Assembly (NCBI GenBank): GCA_018267385.1
Contig: JAFDYN010000010.1
Span: 124,001 to 188,000 of the forward strand
DNA from: Bacteroidota bacterium
Lineage (GTDB): Bacteria > Bacteroidota > Bacteroidia > Chitinophagales > LD1
DNA length: 64,000 nt
Direction: 5' to 3'
In this document: positions 55,026-63,604 of the stretch, in pieces
Layout of the letters: the number at the start of each line of letters is the position of its first letter
How positions within the stretch are numbered: the first letter of the stretch is position 1
The notes under the pieces: generated by a model
Databases searched by the model: none
What the model was told of the DNA's origin: nothing
Seen by the model: the letters and a program-made list of their open reading frames with translations, nothing else
Translations under genes and position numbers: made by a program

Positions 55026-56873
55026 GTGATCTTTCGTAACCTGCTCTTCGGAGCGCTGCTGACACTTAGTGTAAACGTACTGGCCGGCCAGCCGCCTCAG
55101 TCTCAGGTCAGGGATTTTAAATCCACTACGAGCCGTTCAGATTTCGGCCGTTATCAGCTGGAGCGGAACGATGCTGCTGCCGTATCGGCTTTCCTGATCA
55201 ATAAGATGGATAACCTCCGGAATAAAAATGCAGGTATCCTGCTGAAATATACAAAGAACAGTCCCGGTGGGTCGCATTATACCTTTACGCAGACTTATCA
55301 GGGAGTGCCGGTATTTTCATCTGACATCATGGTCAATGTAGATCGCAGCGGTAGCATATACTCGCTTTTTGATGACTCATATGATGTTGCTGCCTGGATG
55401 CCTGATATGACTGACTTCAGTTATGAAAGTGTCACAGCCTTTCAAGTCTACCTGACCACGTACGATATGAAAGATGCTGCTATCACAGCTAAGAAGATGA
55501 TAGCATACGATGAAAGTTCCAGTTCACCCCTGCTCTGCTACCAGCTGGAGCTGCGTCAGGGTGGCCGCCTGCGCTATGTACTCGTATCACGTGACAGGAT
55601 CATCTATGAGCGCGACGGCGCTACGTATAAGCCTGCTGCCGCGCCTGATTCATTGGTCACCGGCATGGTTTTCCGTCCGGATCCATTGACTACTGCTCAT
55701 ACTGTATACTACGGGCCCTATATGGGCCATGACTCAGCCTATCAGAATTACAATGATGCAGATACGCCGCAGCTCAATCTGCAGCGCGTCGCAGTGCCAT
55801 TCATAGCCAACTATCAAGCCGGTACTTTTTACCTGCAAAACAAATACGTACAGCTCCAGGCGCTCAGTAGCCCAGTGGCGCCGGTCACTTCTGTGACCCC
55901 TTCTTTCAACTATACGCGCAGCCAGAATGGCTTTCTGGATGTGATGGTATATTACCATATCAATGCGATACGCCAGCATATCCACGACCTGGGCTTTGAT
56001 ATGGGAGACACACTGGTGACGCCAGATGCCCATGCCTTTGCAGCGGACAATTCCTACTTCGTGCAACCTCAAAATATATATTACGGCACGGGCGGCGTAC
56101 CTGATGCGCAGGATGCAGATGTGATCGTACACGAGTACACTCATTTTCTCTCATGGAATGCAAACCAGTCTAACACAGGGTCGTCTCAAAGAGGAAGTAT
56201 AGACGAAGGCCTTGCAGATTACAATGCCACCTCTTACTCATGCAGTATAGATACTTTTGGCTGGTACCGCATGTTTAGCTGGGATGGGCACAATGAATAC
56301 TGGAATGGCCGATGGGTCAATGATCCGACAGTATATCCTGCCATACCGTCTGCTGCCGGACTCAGTGGCATCTACAAATATTCGGTCATCTGGTCCTCAG
56401 CGTTGATGCAGTTATTTTTTGACCTGGGCCGCAGTACTACTGATAGCCTGGTATACGAGACCATGTATGGCCTCGCTGCTAATATCACCCTCCCGGACGC
56501 CGCACACCAGCTGATCATGGCAGACAGTGCCCTCTACGGGGGGCAGTATCACTGTATCATAGTGCGGGATATGCGTGACCATGGACTGGCCAGTGATAGT
56601 ACCTATTGCGGCATTTATCCTGCAGGTATCAGAGGGATACAGCAGGAGGAGCCATTCCGGTTCACAGGTTATCCTGACCGTTTCCGCATAGAAGCAGCTC
56701 AGAGGGGAGCTGATATCAGTGCTACGCTCTACGATATAGCCGGTCAGCGGATCGCCACCTATACGCATGTCACCGGAGATATACGTCCTGAGGGGTTGCC
56801 GGATGGTATCTACGTGGTAGCGGTATCGGCCAGTGGCCAGGCTAAGGCCTACAAGTGGCCACTAGTCAGATAG
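55026..56873 (+). CDS. Secreted gluzincin metalloprotease with T9SS-like C-terminus
   Basis: GTG at 55026 starts a 615-residue protein with signal peptide IFRNLLFGALLTLSVNVLAG. An FTP-type propeptide occupies about residues 35-120 (HYTFTQTYQGVPVFSSDIMV). The catalytic motif is HEYTH (369-373), with the third ligand in SIDEGLADY (Glu394), as in M36 fungalysin-like or M4-related gluzincins. The C-terminal 70 residues (YPDRFRIEAAQRGADISATL, GLPDGIYVVAVSASGQAKAY) resemble a T9SS sorting domain lacking the usual YPNP opening. It is unrelated in layout to the giant M4 protease nearby. Confidence 0.87.
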   Translation: MIFRNLLFGALLTLSVNVLAGQPPQSQVRDFKSTTSRSDFGRYQLERNDAAAVSAFLINKMDNLRNKNAGILLKYTKNSPGGSHYTFTQTYQGVPVFSSDIMVNVDRSGSIYSLFDDSYDVAAWMPDMTDFSYESVTAFQVYLTTYDMKDAAITAKKMIAYDESSSSPLLCYQLELRQGGRLRYVLVSRDRIIYERDGATYKPAAAPDSLVTGMVFRPDPLTTAHTVYYGPYMGHDSAYQNYNDADTPQLNLQRVAVPFIANYQAGTFYLQNKYVQLQALSSPVAPVTSVTPSFNYTRSQNGFLDVMVYYHINAIRQHIHDLGFDMGDTLVTPDAHAFAADNSYFVQPQNIYYGTGGVPDAQDADVIVHEYTHFLSWNANQSNTGSSQRGSIDEGLADYNATSYSCSIDTFGWYRMFSWDGHNEYWNGRWVNDPTVYPAIPSAAGLSGIYKYSVIWSSALMQLFFDLGRSTTDSLVYETMYGLAANITLPDAAHQLIMADSALYGGQYHCIIVRDMRDHGLASDSTYCGIYPAGIRGIQQEEPFRFTGYPDRFRIEAAQRGADISATLYDIAGQRIATYTHVTGDIRPEGLPDGIYVVAVSASGQAKAYKWPLVR

Positions 56874-56960
56874 CCGTATTTATGATCAGGTCTTGTGCCG
56901 GACCGGTATCTCCTGCCGGTTATTAGCTTTTTACTAATTTCATTTTATAAGCCAGTAATT

Positions 56961-57839
56961 ATGAGTTATGTGATACCAGAGAGTGAGCTCATCATCAATC
57001 CTGACGGTAGTGTCTATCATCTTCATTTGCGCCCGGAGCAGATAGCAGATACCATCATCACGGTAGGTGATCCGGGCCGGGTGAAGGAAGTGACCAAACA
57101 CTTCGATAGTATAGAGCATACGGTGCAGTACCGAGAGTTTCTGACGCAGACGGGTATGATGGGGCTGAAGCGCCTTACCGTGATATCTACCGGGATTGGC
57201 ACGGACAATATAGACATCGTCTTCAATGAGCTGGATGCACTGGCCAATATAGACCTCCGCACACGCATGGTAAAGCAGGATATCAAGAGCCTGGACATCA
57301 TCCGGCTGGGCACCTCAGGAGCGGTGAGCCCGGAGGTAGAGCTGGATAGCCTGCTGCTGTCTGAGTGCGCTATAGGTATAGAGGGGCTGATGACCTACTA
57401 TGACCAACATGCCTCTATACAAGAGACACTGCTGGCAGAGGCCTTTCGCAATCATATCCATGTAGCGATGCCGGCCATTGCGCCTTATGCAGCCTTTGCA
57501 GATCAGGGACTCCTGGAGCGCTTTGATCAGATGGGCAGAAGAGGACTCACGCTGACGGCACCCGGATTCTATGCACCGCAGGGCCGCCACCTGCGCTATG
57601 AGAGCAAGGCTACCGAGCTGATGGGGCTCATCAGGAGTTTCCGTCATCTCAACTATGTGGTGACCAATCTCGAGATGGAGACATCAGGGATTTATGGACT
57701 GGGCAAGCATCTGGGTCACCGGTGCCTGTCTATCAATGCCATCGTAGCACAGCGCGTCGGCAATGTATTTAGCAAGGATGCAGGCAAGGTGGTAGACCGC
57801 ATGATACGTGAGGCACTCGAGATCATAGTCAGCTCATAA
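56961..57839 (+). CDS. Nucleoside phosphorylase (uridine phosphorylase-like)
   Basis: Starting at the ATG at 56961 the protein has 292 residues. PNP/UDP family motifs are visible: IITVGDPGRVKEV (phosphate loop), LTVISTGIGTDNIDIVFNEL, IIRLGTSGAVSPEV and NLEMETSGIYGLGKHLGHRC (nucleoside-binding Glu-Met-Glu). It probably salvages pyrimidine nucleosides by phosphorolysis. The frame is open 66 bases upstream, but that extension looks non-conserved. It is 10 bases upstream of the MgtC-like gene. Confidence 0.9.
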   Translation: MSYVIPESELIINPDGSVYHLHLRPEQIADTIITVGDPGRVKEVTKHFDSIEHTVQYREFLTQTGMMGLKRLTVISTGIGTDNIDIVFNELDALANIDLRTRMVKQDIKSLDIIRLGTSGAVSPEVELDSLLLSECAIGIEGLMTYYDQHASIQETLLAEAFRNHIHVAMPAIAPYAAFADQGLLERFDQMGRRGLTLTAPGFYAPQGRHLRYESKATELMGLIRSFRHLNYVVTNLEMETSGIYGLGKHLGHRCLSINAIVAQRVGNVFSKDAGKVVDRMIREALEIIVSS

Positions 57840-57849
57840 AAGTACAGCC

Positions 57850-58485
57850 ATGGAAAACATCCCGGTAGAAATACAGCAGATACTATTGGCTGCGCTCCTC
57901 GGTGCGCTGATAGGAGCCGAGCGCGAATACCGCAATAAATCGGCAGGATTTCGTACGGTGACACTGATCACGGTTGGCTCTGCCATCCTCACCATCCTCT
58001 CACAGCGCCTGGGCGGTACTGCAAACGGGGACCGTATAGCTTCCAATATCGTACAGGGTATCGGATTTCTGGGAGCGGGGACCATCTTCAAAGATGAAAA
58101 TAGGGTCAATGGCCTCACTACAGCCGCTACTATCTGGGTGGCCGCCGCTATAGGCATAGCTGTAGGAGATCAAGCATACTGGCTGGCTGCGGGTGGTACA
58201 CTACTGGTACTGATAGTGCTGTACGCCATGGTGCGGCTGGAGCGCCGGCTCGATAGCTTCAACAGGATACGTGACTATAAGCTGGTCACCACCTATCGCA
58301 ATGAGACACTACTCCACTATGAGCAGCTATTCGAGTCCTTTGGACTCACGCACACGCGCGGCCAGCAGAGCAAAGTAGGTAATGAAATGGTGGGCCACTG
58401 GGTGCTGGCGGGTCCCGACCAGCAGCATAAGAAACTGATCGAAGCCCTGCTGTCAGATAAGGAATTGAAGGAGTTTGATTTTTAA
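57850..58485 (+). CDS. MgtC/SapB family membrane protein
   Basis: This 211-residue protein has about four membrane helices in the first 130 residues with the family motifs LLAALLGALIGAEREYRNKS, RTVTLITVGSAILTIL and GIGFLGAGTIFKDENRVNGL, followed by TTAATIWVAAAIGIA. A soluble ACT-like C-terminal domain follows. MgtC proteins influence magnesium homeostasis and membrane potential; the exact role of SapB-type members is unclear. The stop codon lies just before the next gene's ATG. Confidence 0.92.
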   Translation: MENIPVEIQQILLAALLGALIGAEREYRNKSAGFRTVTLITVGSAILTILSQRLGGTANGDRIASNIVQGIGFLGAGTIFKDENRVNGLTTAATIWVAAAIGIAVGDQAYWLAAGGTLLVLIVLYAMVRLERRLDSFNRIRDYKLVTTYRNETLLHYEQLFESFGLTHTRGQQSKVGNEMVGHWVLAGPDQQHKKLIEALLSDKELKEFDF

Positions 58486-58489
58486 GGAC

Positions 58490-59689
58490 ATGAAGGACGC
58501 GGTCAAATTAATCGTAGCCTACAACAAAAACCTCTCTGACGAGCGGCGGAGGCAGAAATATAGAGCCCTGCAGGAGAGCCTGCTCCGTTTTTATCGCGGT
58601 ACCTGCCATTTGTTTTATGATAGACTACGCACGCTCGGTGCACCGGAGGACGGTACGAGCATATGGATCTGCGGGGATCTGCACCTGGAGAATTTCGGTA
58701 GCTTCAGAGGAGACGATGGCCTCGTGTATTTCGATGTCAACGATTTTGATGAAGCAGTCAAAGCACCGCTCAGCTGGGAGGTGGCACGCTTTATCACTGC
58801 TATCATCATCTCGCGCCAGACACTGGGCTATACCGAAAAGGAATCCCTCAAAATAGCAAAGCTCGCACTGAGGCAATATGTGGAAAGTATCAGGACTATG
58901 AAGGCGCTCATCGTGCAGCATGACTCCGCTCGCGGATTGATGAAAGACTTCTTTGAGCAGGCTACAGACCGGAGCCGAGCTGATTTCATAGACTCGGTGA
59001 CCAAAGCCGATGGCAAAAACCGCAAGTTCATACTGGACGGCACACACCTGGAGGCTATCGGGCGTAAGCAGCATGACAGGCTTATGAAAAAGCTACCCGG
59101 CATGCTGGCAGCCACCCCACATATAGCAGAGTGGCGCTTTAAGGTAGAGGACTGCTGCTGTCGCCTGGCAGGCACCGGCAGTATAGGCGTAGAGCGCTAT
59201 GCTATTCTCCTGAAGCGCAAGGATACAGGCAAATATTATATACTGGATATGAAGCAGGCGCGCAGGTCATCTCTACTCTCAAACCTAAAGACACTGCAGC
59301 CAAAATGGGAAAATGAAGCAGACCGGATCATCCGCATACAGCGGTTGATGCAGTTTTTCCCGCCGGCACTGCTGGATCACGTCCGTCTGGATGGAAAGGA
59401 TTTCGTGCTTAAAGAGCTACAACCTGTCAGGAATAAAATGGATTTTGAGCTCTGCAGAGGTAGGCTGGATCATATCGAGGATGTGATAGACACCATGGCC
59501 CAGATCGCTGCATGGACCCATCTGCGCAGCACCGGCAGGCTGAGCACCTCTACAGCAGATGACCTGTCCGCGCTAACCGGTAGCCCCAGGTGGCAAAAAA
59601 AGGTCTATGCCCTATCGGTACAACTGGCCGCTCAGACGGAGCTCGATTACGCATCGTTTAAGGAATACAGAGGGGCGGCGAAGAGCTAG
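58490..59689 (+). CDS. DUF2252 family protein (kinase-like fold)
   Basis: From the ATG at 58490 (399 residues; a TTG at 58475 overlaps the upstream gene and seems less likely). It shows the DUF2252 landmarks: FYRGTCHLFYDRL, ICGDLHLENFGSFRG, FDVNDFDEAVKAPLSWEVAR, GTGSIGVERYAILL and YYILDMKQARRSSLLSNL. The GDLHLENFG and NDFDEA blocks look like the catalytic and metal-binding loops of aminoglycoside-kinase-like folds, but no activity is established. It follows the MgtC-like gene by four bases. Confidence 0.9.
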   Translation: MKDAVKLIVAYNKNLSDERRRQKYRALQESLLRFYRGTCHLFYDRLRTLGAPEDGTSIWICGDLHLENFGSFRGDDGLVYFDVNDFDEAVKAPLSWEVARFITAIIISRQTLGYTEKESLKIAKLALRQYVESIRTMKALIVQHDSARGLMKDFFEQATDRSRADFIDSVTKADGKNRKFILDGTHLEAIGRKQHDRLMKKLPGMLAATPHIAEWRFKVEDCCCRLAGTGSIGVERYAILLKRKDTGKYYILDMKQARRSSLLSNLKTLQPKWENEADRIIRIQRLMQFFPPALLDHVRLDGKDFVLKELQPVRNKMDFELCRGRLDHIEDVIDTMAQIAAWTHLRSTGRLSTSTADDLSALTGSPRWQKKVYALSVQLAAQTELDYASFKEYRGAAKS

Positions 59690-59757
59690 TATGCCCCGGT
59701 GCTGGTCATTTCTTACTACAGTTTTCATATATCCACTATTATCTGGTGAAACTTGCA

Positions 59758-59788
59758 TTGATAGCGGGGGCAGGGTGAAATATCTTTG
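59758..59788 (+). promoter_or_regulatory. Promoter of the Ser/Thr kinase gene
   Basis: TTG (59758-59760), a 20-base spacer and TATCTTTG (59781-59788) match the Bacteroidota consensus. Start of transcription near 59795 leaves about 12 bases before the ATG at 59807 and excludes the TTG at 59786 as start codon. Confidence 0.7.
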
Positions 59789-59806
59789 AGTATAATACCA
59801 AAGGCC

Positions 59807-61696
59807 ATGAACTCCCGCGAATTTAAAGAGAGATATGTATTCGATCCGCAGCAGGACCTGATAGCAGAAGGTACTTATTCGCGTGTATTCCGTGCGGTGG
59901 ACTCTCTGCTACAGCGCGATATCTGCATCAAGTATTTCCGCAAGGAGATGATCACTGGCTCCTCGCTGATCCGCGAGATCAACCGCGCCGGCAGCCTCTT
60001 TCACCCTAATGTAGTGGCATTCTATGACCTGATAGAGATAGAGGAGATCAACGTGATAGGGGAGGTGGAGACGCAGCCTATAGGCGTGGTAGAGTATGTG
60101 AATGGCGGCATGATGACCGACTATGTGCAGCAGCACCATGTGGAGGGAGAGATGCTGCGCAAGCTGATCAAAGATGTGATCAAAGGGCTCTCGTACCTGC
60201 ACTCCATAGGGCGCCCTCATCTGGATATCAAACCCGGCAATGTGCTCGTAAAGCTCACAGAAAAAGATCCTGTAGCCAAAATAGCCGACTGCCTGAATAA
60301 TGAAAATATCAACACACTCTCCGTACCGTCTACGGTCAAGCCGCAGCAACTTTGCTACAAGGCACCGGAGTACTTTGAGGGAGCCTATGGTGAGCTGACT
60401 GTCAAGGCCGATATCTGGGCACTAGGACTCATGGTGTATGAACTCGTGACGGGAGAGAAGCTTTTCTATAAGGATGGTGATACGGTAGAAAAGGTGATCC
60501 GTAACATTTGCCATAGTGATCACTGGGTCAGGGTACACCACCTGCCGGAGCCGTATGTTGCTTTTCTGAAGAAATGCCTCGTGCGCAATGTGAATGACCG
60601 CAATGTATCACTGGAGGAGCTGACCCTGATCCTGGACAAGTACCAGCCTGAGGCCATCAAAGAGGAGGCCCCAAAAGAAGATGCCTTGGCCGCAGCGATA
60701 TATATCGATCCATTCATCCAGCCTGTAAAGGAGGCCACCGCGGAAAATGCCGCTACTGCGAGCGCATCAGATACACCGGCTGCTATGCCTGTGCCGGAAG
60801 CTGCTAAGCCTAAAGCGGAGGCCCCGGCCCCGGCTAAGAAAATGCACCTGAGCATCCCGCTCATCATCGGTGCTATTGTTTTGCTGACGGGTATTTCAGC
60901 ATTTATCTGGCGCATAGTAGATGAGAAAAAGGACAATACAGCCCCGCAAAAGGTGATAGCTGCTGCTCCTGCACCTAAACCGGCCCCTGTCAAAGAAGCT
61001 GCGCCGGAGCCTGCCGCGCCGCAGGTGATACATGATACTATACGCGTGGTAGAGATACAGCAGAAGTTTATCCCTGCGCCATATACTCCATCCAGAAAGA
61101 CGCCGGCCCCCACTACTACTGCAGTGCCCGGTGCTGCTACAGCCACGCCGACACTACCTTCATTTGACTACCTGTATGCTGACAAGCCGTATTATTTTGA
61201 TCTCAAGACGCCGCTGATGAGCGAGGTGGAGTATGATCTCTATAGCGATAATGCGGCCATCACGGCACTTGGCAAAAACACCTTCTATGTGAAGCCGTCA
61301 AAGACCGGTACGCTGGCACTCACGGTGCTGGAGAAGGGTACCCACGTACGTCTGGCAGAGAAGGAGTACAATGTGAAAGCAAAACCGCGTCCGGTAGCTA
61401 CGATAGGTGATGATATTGTCGGCGGCTTTGTCTCGCCAAAAATGTTGCTGGCCAAGCTGACCATGCAGGCTAAATCTGAATATGGGACCTATAAGGTAAA
61501 GAGCTTTCGCATGACTTGCCGATCGGGATCTTGCGATATCAACGATGTGTCAAACGATGGCACTTTCAATGAGTCTATGATCCGGTTCCTGCACAATGTG
61601 AAGGCGGGAGAGAAACTATACTTTGATAATATTATAGCTGAAGGTGATAACGGACAGCCTCTCCGTCTCGATGACTTCCAGGTGACCACCTATTGA
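59807..61696 (+). CDS. Membrane Ser/Thr protein kinase with periplasmic C-terminal domain
   Basis: From the ATG at 59807 it has 629 residues. The N-terminal kinase domain (about 15-280) has the glycine-loop region AEGTYSRVFRAVD, the ATP-binding Lys (ICIKYF, Lys42), a catalytic loop HLDIKPGN (138-145; HRD is HLD, Asp140 kept), the metal Asp in KIADCLNN (DFG is DCL) and APE at 186-188. A Pro/Ala-rich linker, a membrane helix (IPLIIGAIVLLTGISAFIW, about 350-368), a second Pro/Ala linker and a C-terminal domain with strands (LALTVLEKGTHVRLAEKEYN) follow. The last 100 residues resemble the GldM-type C-terminal region, which is only suggestive. Confidence 0.85.
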   Translation: MNSREFKERYVFDPQQDLIAEGTYSRVFRAVDSLLQRDICIKYFRKEMITGSSLIREINRAGSLFHPNVVAFYDLIEIEEINVIGEVETQPIGVVEYVNGGMMTDYVQQHHVEGEMLRKLIKDVIKGLSYLHSIGRPHLDIKPGNVLVKLTEKDPVAKIADCLNNENINTLSVPSTVKPQQLCYKAPEYFEGAYGELTVKADIWALGLMVYELVTGEKLFYKDGDTVEKVIRNICHSDHWVRVHHLPEPYVAFLKKCLVRNVNDRNVSLEELTLILDKYQPEAIKEEAPKEDALAAAIYIDPFIQPVKEATAENAATASASDTPAAMPVPEAAKPKAEAPAPAKKMHLSIPLIIGAIVLLTGISAFIWRIVDEKKDNTAPQKVIAAAPAPKPAPVKEAAPEPAAPQVIHDTIRVVEIQQKFIPAPYTPSRKTPAPTTTAVPGAATATPTLPSFDYLYADKPYYFDLKTPLMSEVEYDLYSDNAAITALGKNTFYVKPSKTGTLALTVLEKGTHVRLAEKEYNVKAKPRPVATIGDDIVGGFVSPKMLLAKLTMQAKSEYGTYKVKSFRMTCRSGSCDINDVSNDGTFNESMIRFLHNVKAGEKLYFDNIIAEGDNGQPLRLDDFQVTTY

Positions 61697-61718
61697 TATC
61701 AAGTCTTTTCATTAGCCG

Positions 61719-61750
61719 ATAAAGGGGATCGTGAATATGGTCCCCTTTTG
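61719..61750. terminator. Bidirectional terminator
   Basis: AAAGGGGA / TCCCCTTT with a 12-base loop and a T run on the plus strand separates the convergent kinase and cytochrome genes. Confidence 0.75.
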
Positions 61751-61761
61751 ACGTATAAAGG

Positions 61762-62820
61762 TCAGCGATAGCTCGGATCGGCAAAGCGCCGGTCATAGAG
61801 AAAGGTTTTATCTGTCAGTGTCTTGAGGAATGCGATGACCTCCTTTTTCTCAAGGTCACTGAGGTTGCGCGCCTCGAGCAGCTCCGGTGCCACATTCAAC
61901 ATGTAGAAATCGCCTTTGCTGTAGTGATCCAGTACCTGCTCCAGCGTGCGGAACCGGCCATCATGCATATATGGGTAGGTCATAGCCACATTACGCAGGC
62001 TGGGTACTTTGAAGGTGTTTTCATCTTTGATACGCCCGGTGATCAGCTCGCGACCCGGATCATTGAGTGTAGAGTCCGGATAGAGGCCACTGCTTTTGTA
62101 TGACTCATCCGTGAAAAGCGGCTCTCTGTGGCACTTGGCGCATTTCTCACGAAAGATGATCAGCCCGTTAAATTCAAACTGTGTGAGCGTATCCTCATGC
62201 CGTATGAATTTATCATAGCGTGAGTTGGCAGAGACCATCAGCCCCGTGAACTGTGTCATAGCCTTCAGCATGCGCTCAGAGGAGATGAGTGTATCACCGA
62301 ATGCTTCTTTAAATGCTTCGCGGTACAAAGGACTGCGCCGGAGCTTGCGTATCACATCGCCTATCTCAGAGGCCATTTCTATCGGATTGGCCATAGGCGT
62401 CAGTGGCTGTACCTCCAGGTGATTGACTCCGCCATCCCACATAAATGACTGACTCCAGGCCAGGTTTTGCAGTGGGGGGACGTTGCGTTTGCCTATCAGG
62501 CCGTTGATGCCGTGACTGAGTGTGTGATCTATATGGGCAAATGCCGCTATACGCTGATGACAGGAGGCACAGCTGGTGCTACTGTCTTTGGACAGGATAG
62601 GATCATAGAATAATCTCCGGCCCAGTGTGAATCCTGCTGGTGTAGGTTTGTTATTGGCAAAAGTGTAGGTAGGCGCAGGGAAGCCTTTGGGTACTTCAAA
62701 CTGCACATCCTTTTCTGTAATGATGAAATACGGATTGGTCTCTGTGAAATTGCTCAAGAGCAAAACCAGGCATACCAGCGTCAGGCCTATCGTGATCTTT
62801 TTAATGCGTATAGCTGACAT
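61762..62820 (-). CDS. Di-haem cytochrome c peroxidase family protein (MbnH/MauG-like)
   Basis: This 352-residue protein has an N-terminal anchor or signal (TIGLTLVCLVLLLSNF) and two haem-binding motifs, CASCH (84-88) and CAKCH (227-231). Family segments include LGRRLFYDPILSKDSSTSC, NVPPLQNLAWSQSFMWDGGV, TPMANPIEMA and VPSLRNVAMTYPYMHDGRF. Members reduce peroxide or, as MauG and MbnH, oxidise aromatic residues of a partner protein. Its start overlaps the end of the MbnP-like gene by 20 bases, suggesting that protein is the partner. Confidence 0.92.
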   Translation of the reverse strand: MSAIRIKKITIGLTLVCLVLLLSNFTETNPYFIITEKDVQFEVPKGFPAPTYTFANNKPTPAGFTLGRRLFYDPILSKDSSTSCASCHQRIAAFAHIDHTLSHGINGLIGKRNVPPLQNLAWSQSFMWDGGVNHLEVQPLTPMANPIEMASEIGDVIRKLRRSPLYREAFKEAFGDTLISSERMLKAMTQFTGLMVSANSRYDKFIRHEDTLTQFEFNGLIIFREKCAKCHREPLFTDESYKSSGLYPDSTLNDPGRELITGRIKDENTFKVPSLRNVAMTYPYMHDGRFRTLEQVLDHYSKGDFYMLNVAPELLEARNLSDLEKKEVIAFLKTLTDKTFLYDRRFADPSYR

Positions 62821-63592
62821 AATATAGCGAAAACATGTGCTGGTAGCGGTCCGCTATCATGGCAGCATTATGATGATCTGTGACTGAATTGTATCTGGCA
62901 ATGTCCAATGGCTTAGGTCCATCCATCATTTTAGCGATATCTGCAGCTATATGTATGGTTTTGATCTCAGGTGACGATTTGGTATTGCTTCCCATCCCCT
63001 TCTCTACCTGGTCAGGTACATCCCCACCGCCCGGAGATATATCCAATGAAACGAAGCGAATACAATTAGCCGGTGCCTTATATCCGCCTATGTGATACTC
63101 GTAGATGCCGCCCGGATTTTTTGAGGCATTCGATTTGCCCTCCAGTTTAAAGAAGATATATCCAGTATTCCACGTCCAGAACATCCCGTTCACCGGATCC
63201 AGTGCGTCGCTTTGGGCTCCGTTACAGTTGTGCAGGCTGTCTACCCCTATCGTAAACGTCACCCTGGTGTAGTGGCCCGCAGGAATATTTGGCAGCGATA
63301 TATTCATGGTAGCGGTATCATCTTCGCGCAGCAGATAGTAGCCGGAGTCTGTCATTTCCTGCCCTGACGCGGTGGTCAGCCGGATATTGCTGATATAGTA
63401 TTTCAGGTTGGATACGGTATAGCTTTGCCCCAGCCCATTTTTATAAGTAGCATTGTCCAGTATGATGGGTTTTCCATTCACCATATTCTGAAAGTGTAAC
63501 TGCAATGATTGCGCTACTCCGCTAAAAGACATCACCACAGCGAGTGCTGTGGTGAGCCAGATGGTTTTAGGTATTTGTACTGTCCGGCACAT
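62801..63592 (-). CDS. MbnP-like periplasmic protein
   Basis: This 263-residue protein has a signal peptide (ending SFSGVAQ). Typical MbnP blocks are LKYYISNIRL, YTRVTFTIGVDSLHN, ALDPVNGMFWTWNTGYIFFK and YEYHIGGYKAPANCIRFVSL. MbnP proteins bind copper, and in characterised cases a Trp is oxidised by the partner di-haem enzyme MbnH. The conserved Trp pair in GMFWTWNTGY is a candidate. The gene overlaps the di-haem gene and is preceded on the same strand by a T9SS-sorted protein gene. Confidence 0.85.
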   Translation of the reverse strand: MCRTVQIPKTIWLTTALAVVMSFSGVAQSLQLHFQNMVNGKPIILDNATYKNGLGQSYTVSNLKYYISNIRLTTASGQEMTDSGYYLLREDDTATMNISLPNIPAGHYTRVTFTIGVDSLHNCNGAQSDALDPVNGMFWTWNTGYIFFKLEGKSNASKNPGGIYEYHIGGYKAPANCIRFVSLDISPGGGDVPDQVEKGMGSNTKSSPEIKTIHIAADIAKMMDGPKPLDIARYNSVTDHHNAAMIADRYQHMFSLYYVSYTH

Positions 63593-63604
63593 GGCCCGAA
63601 GATA

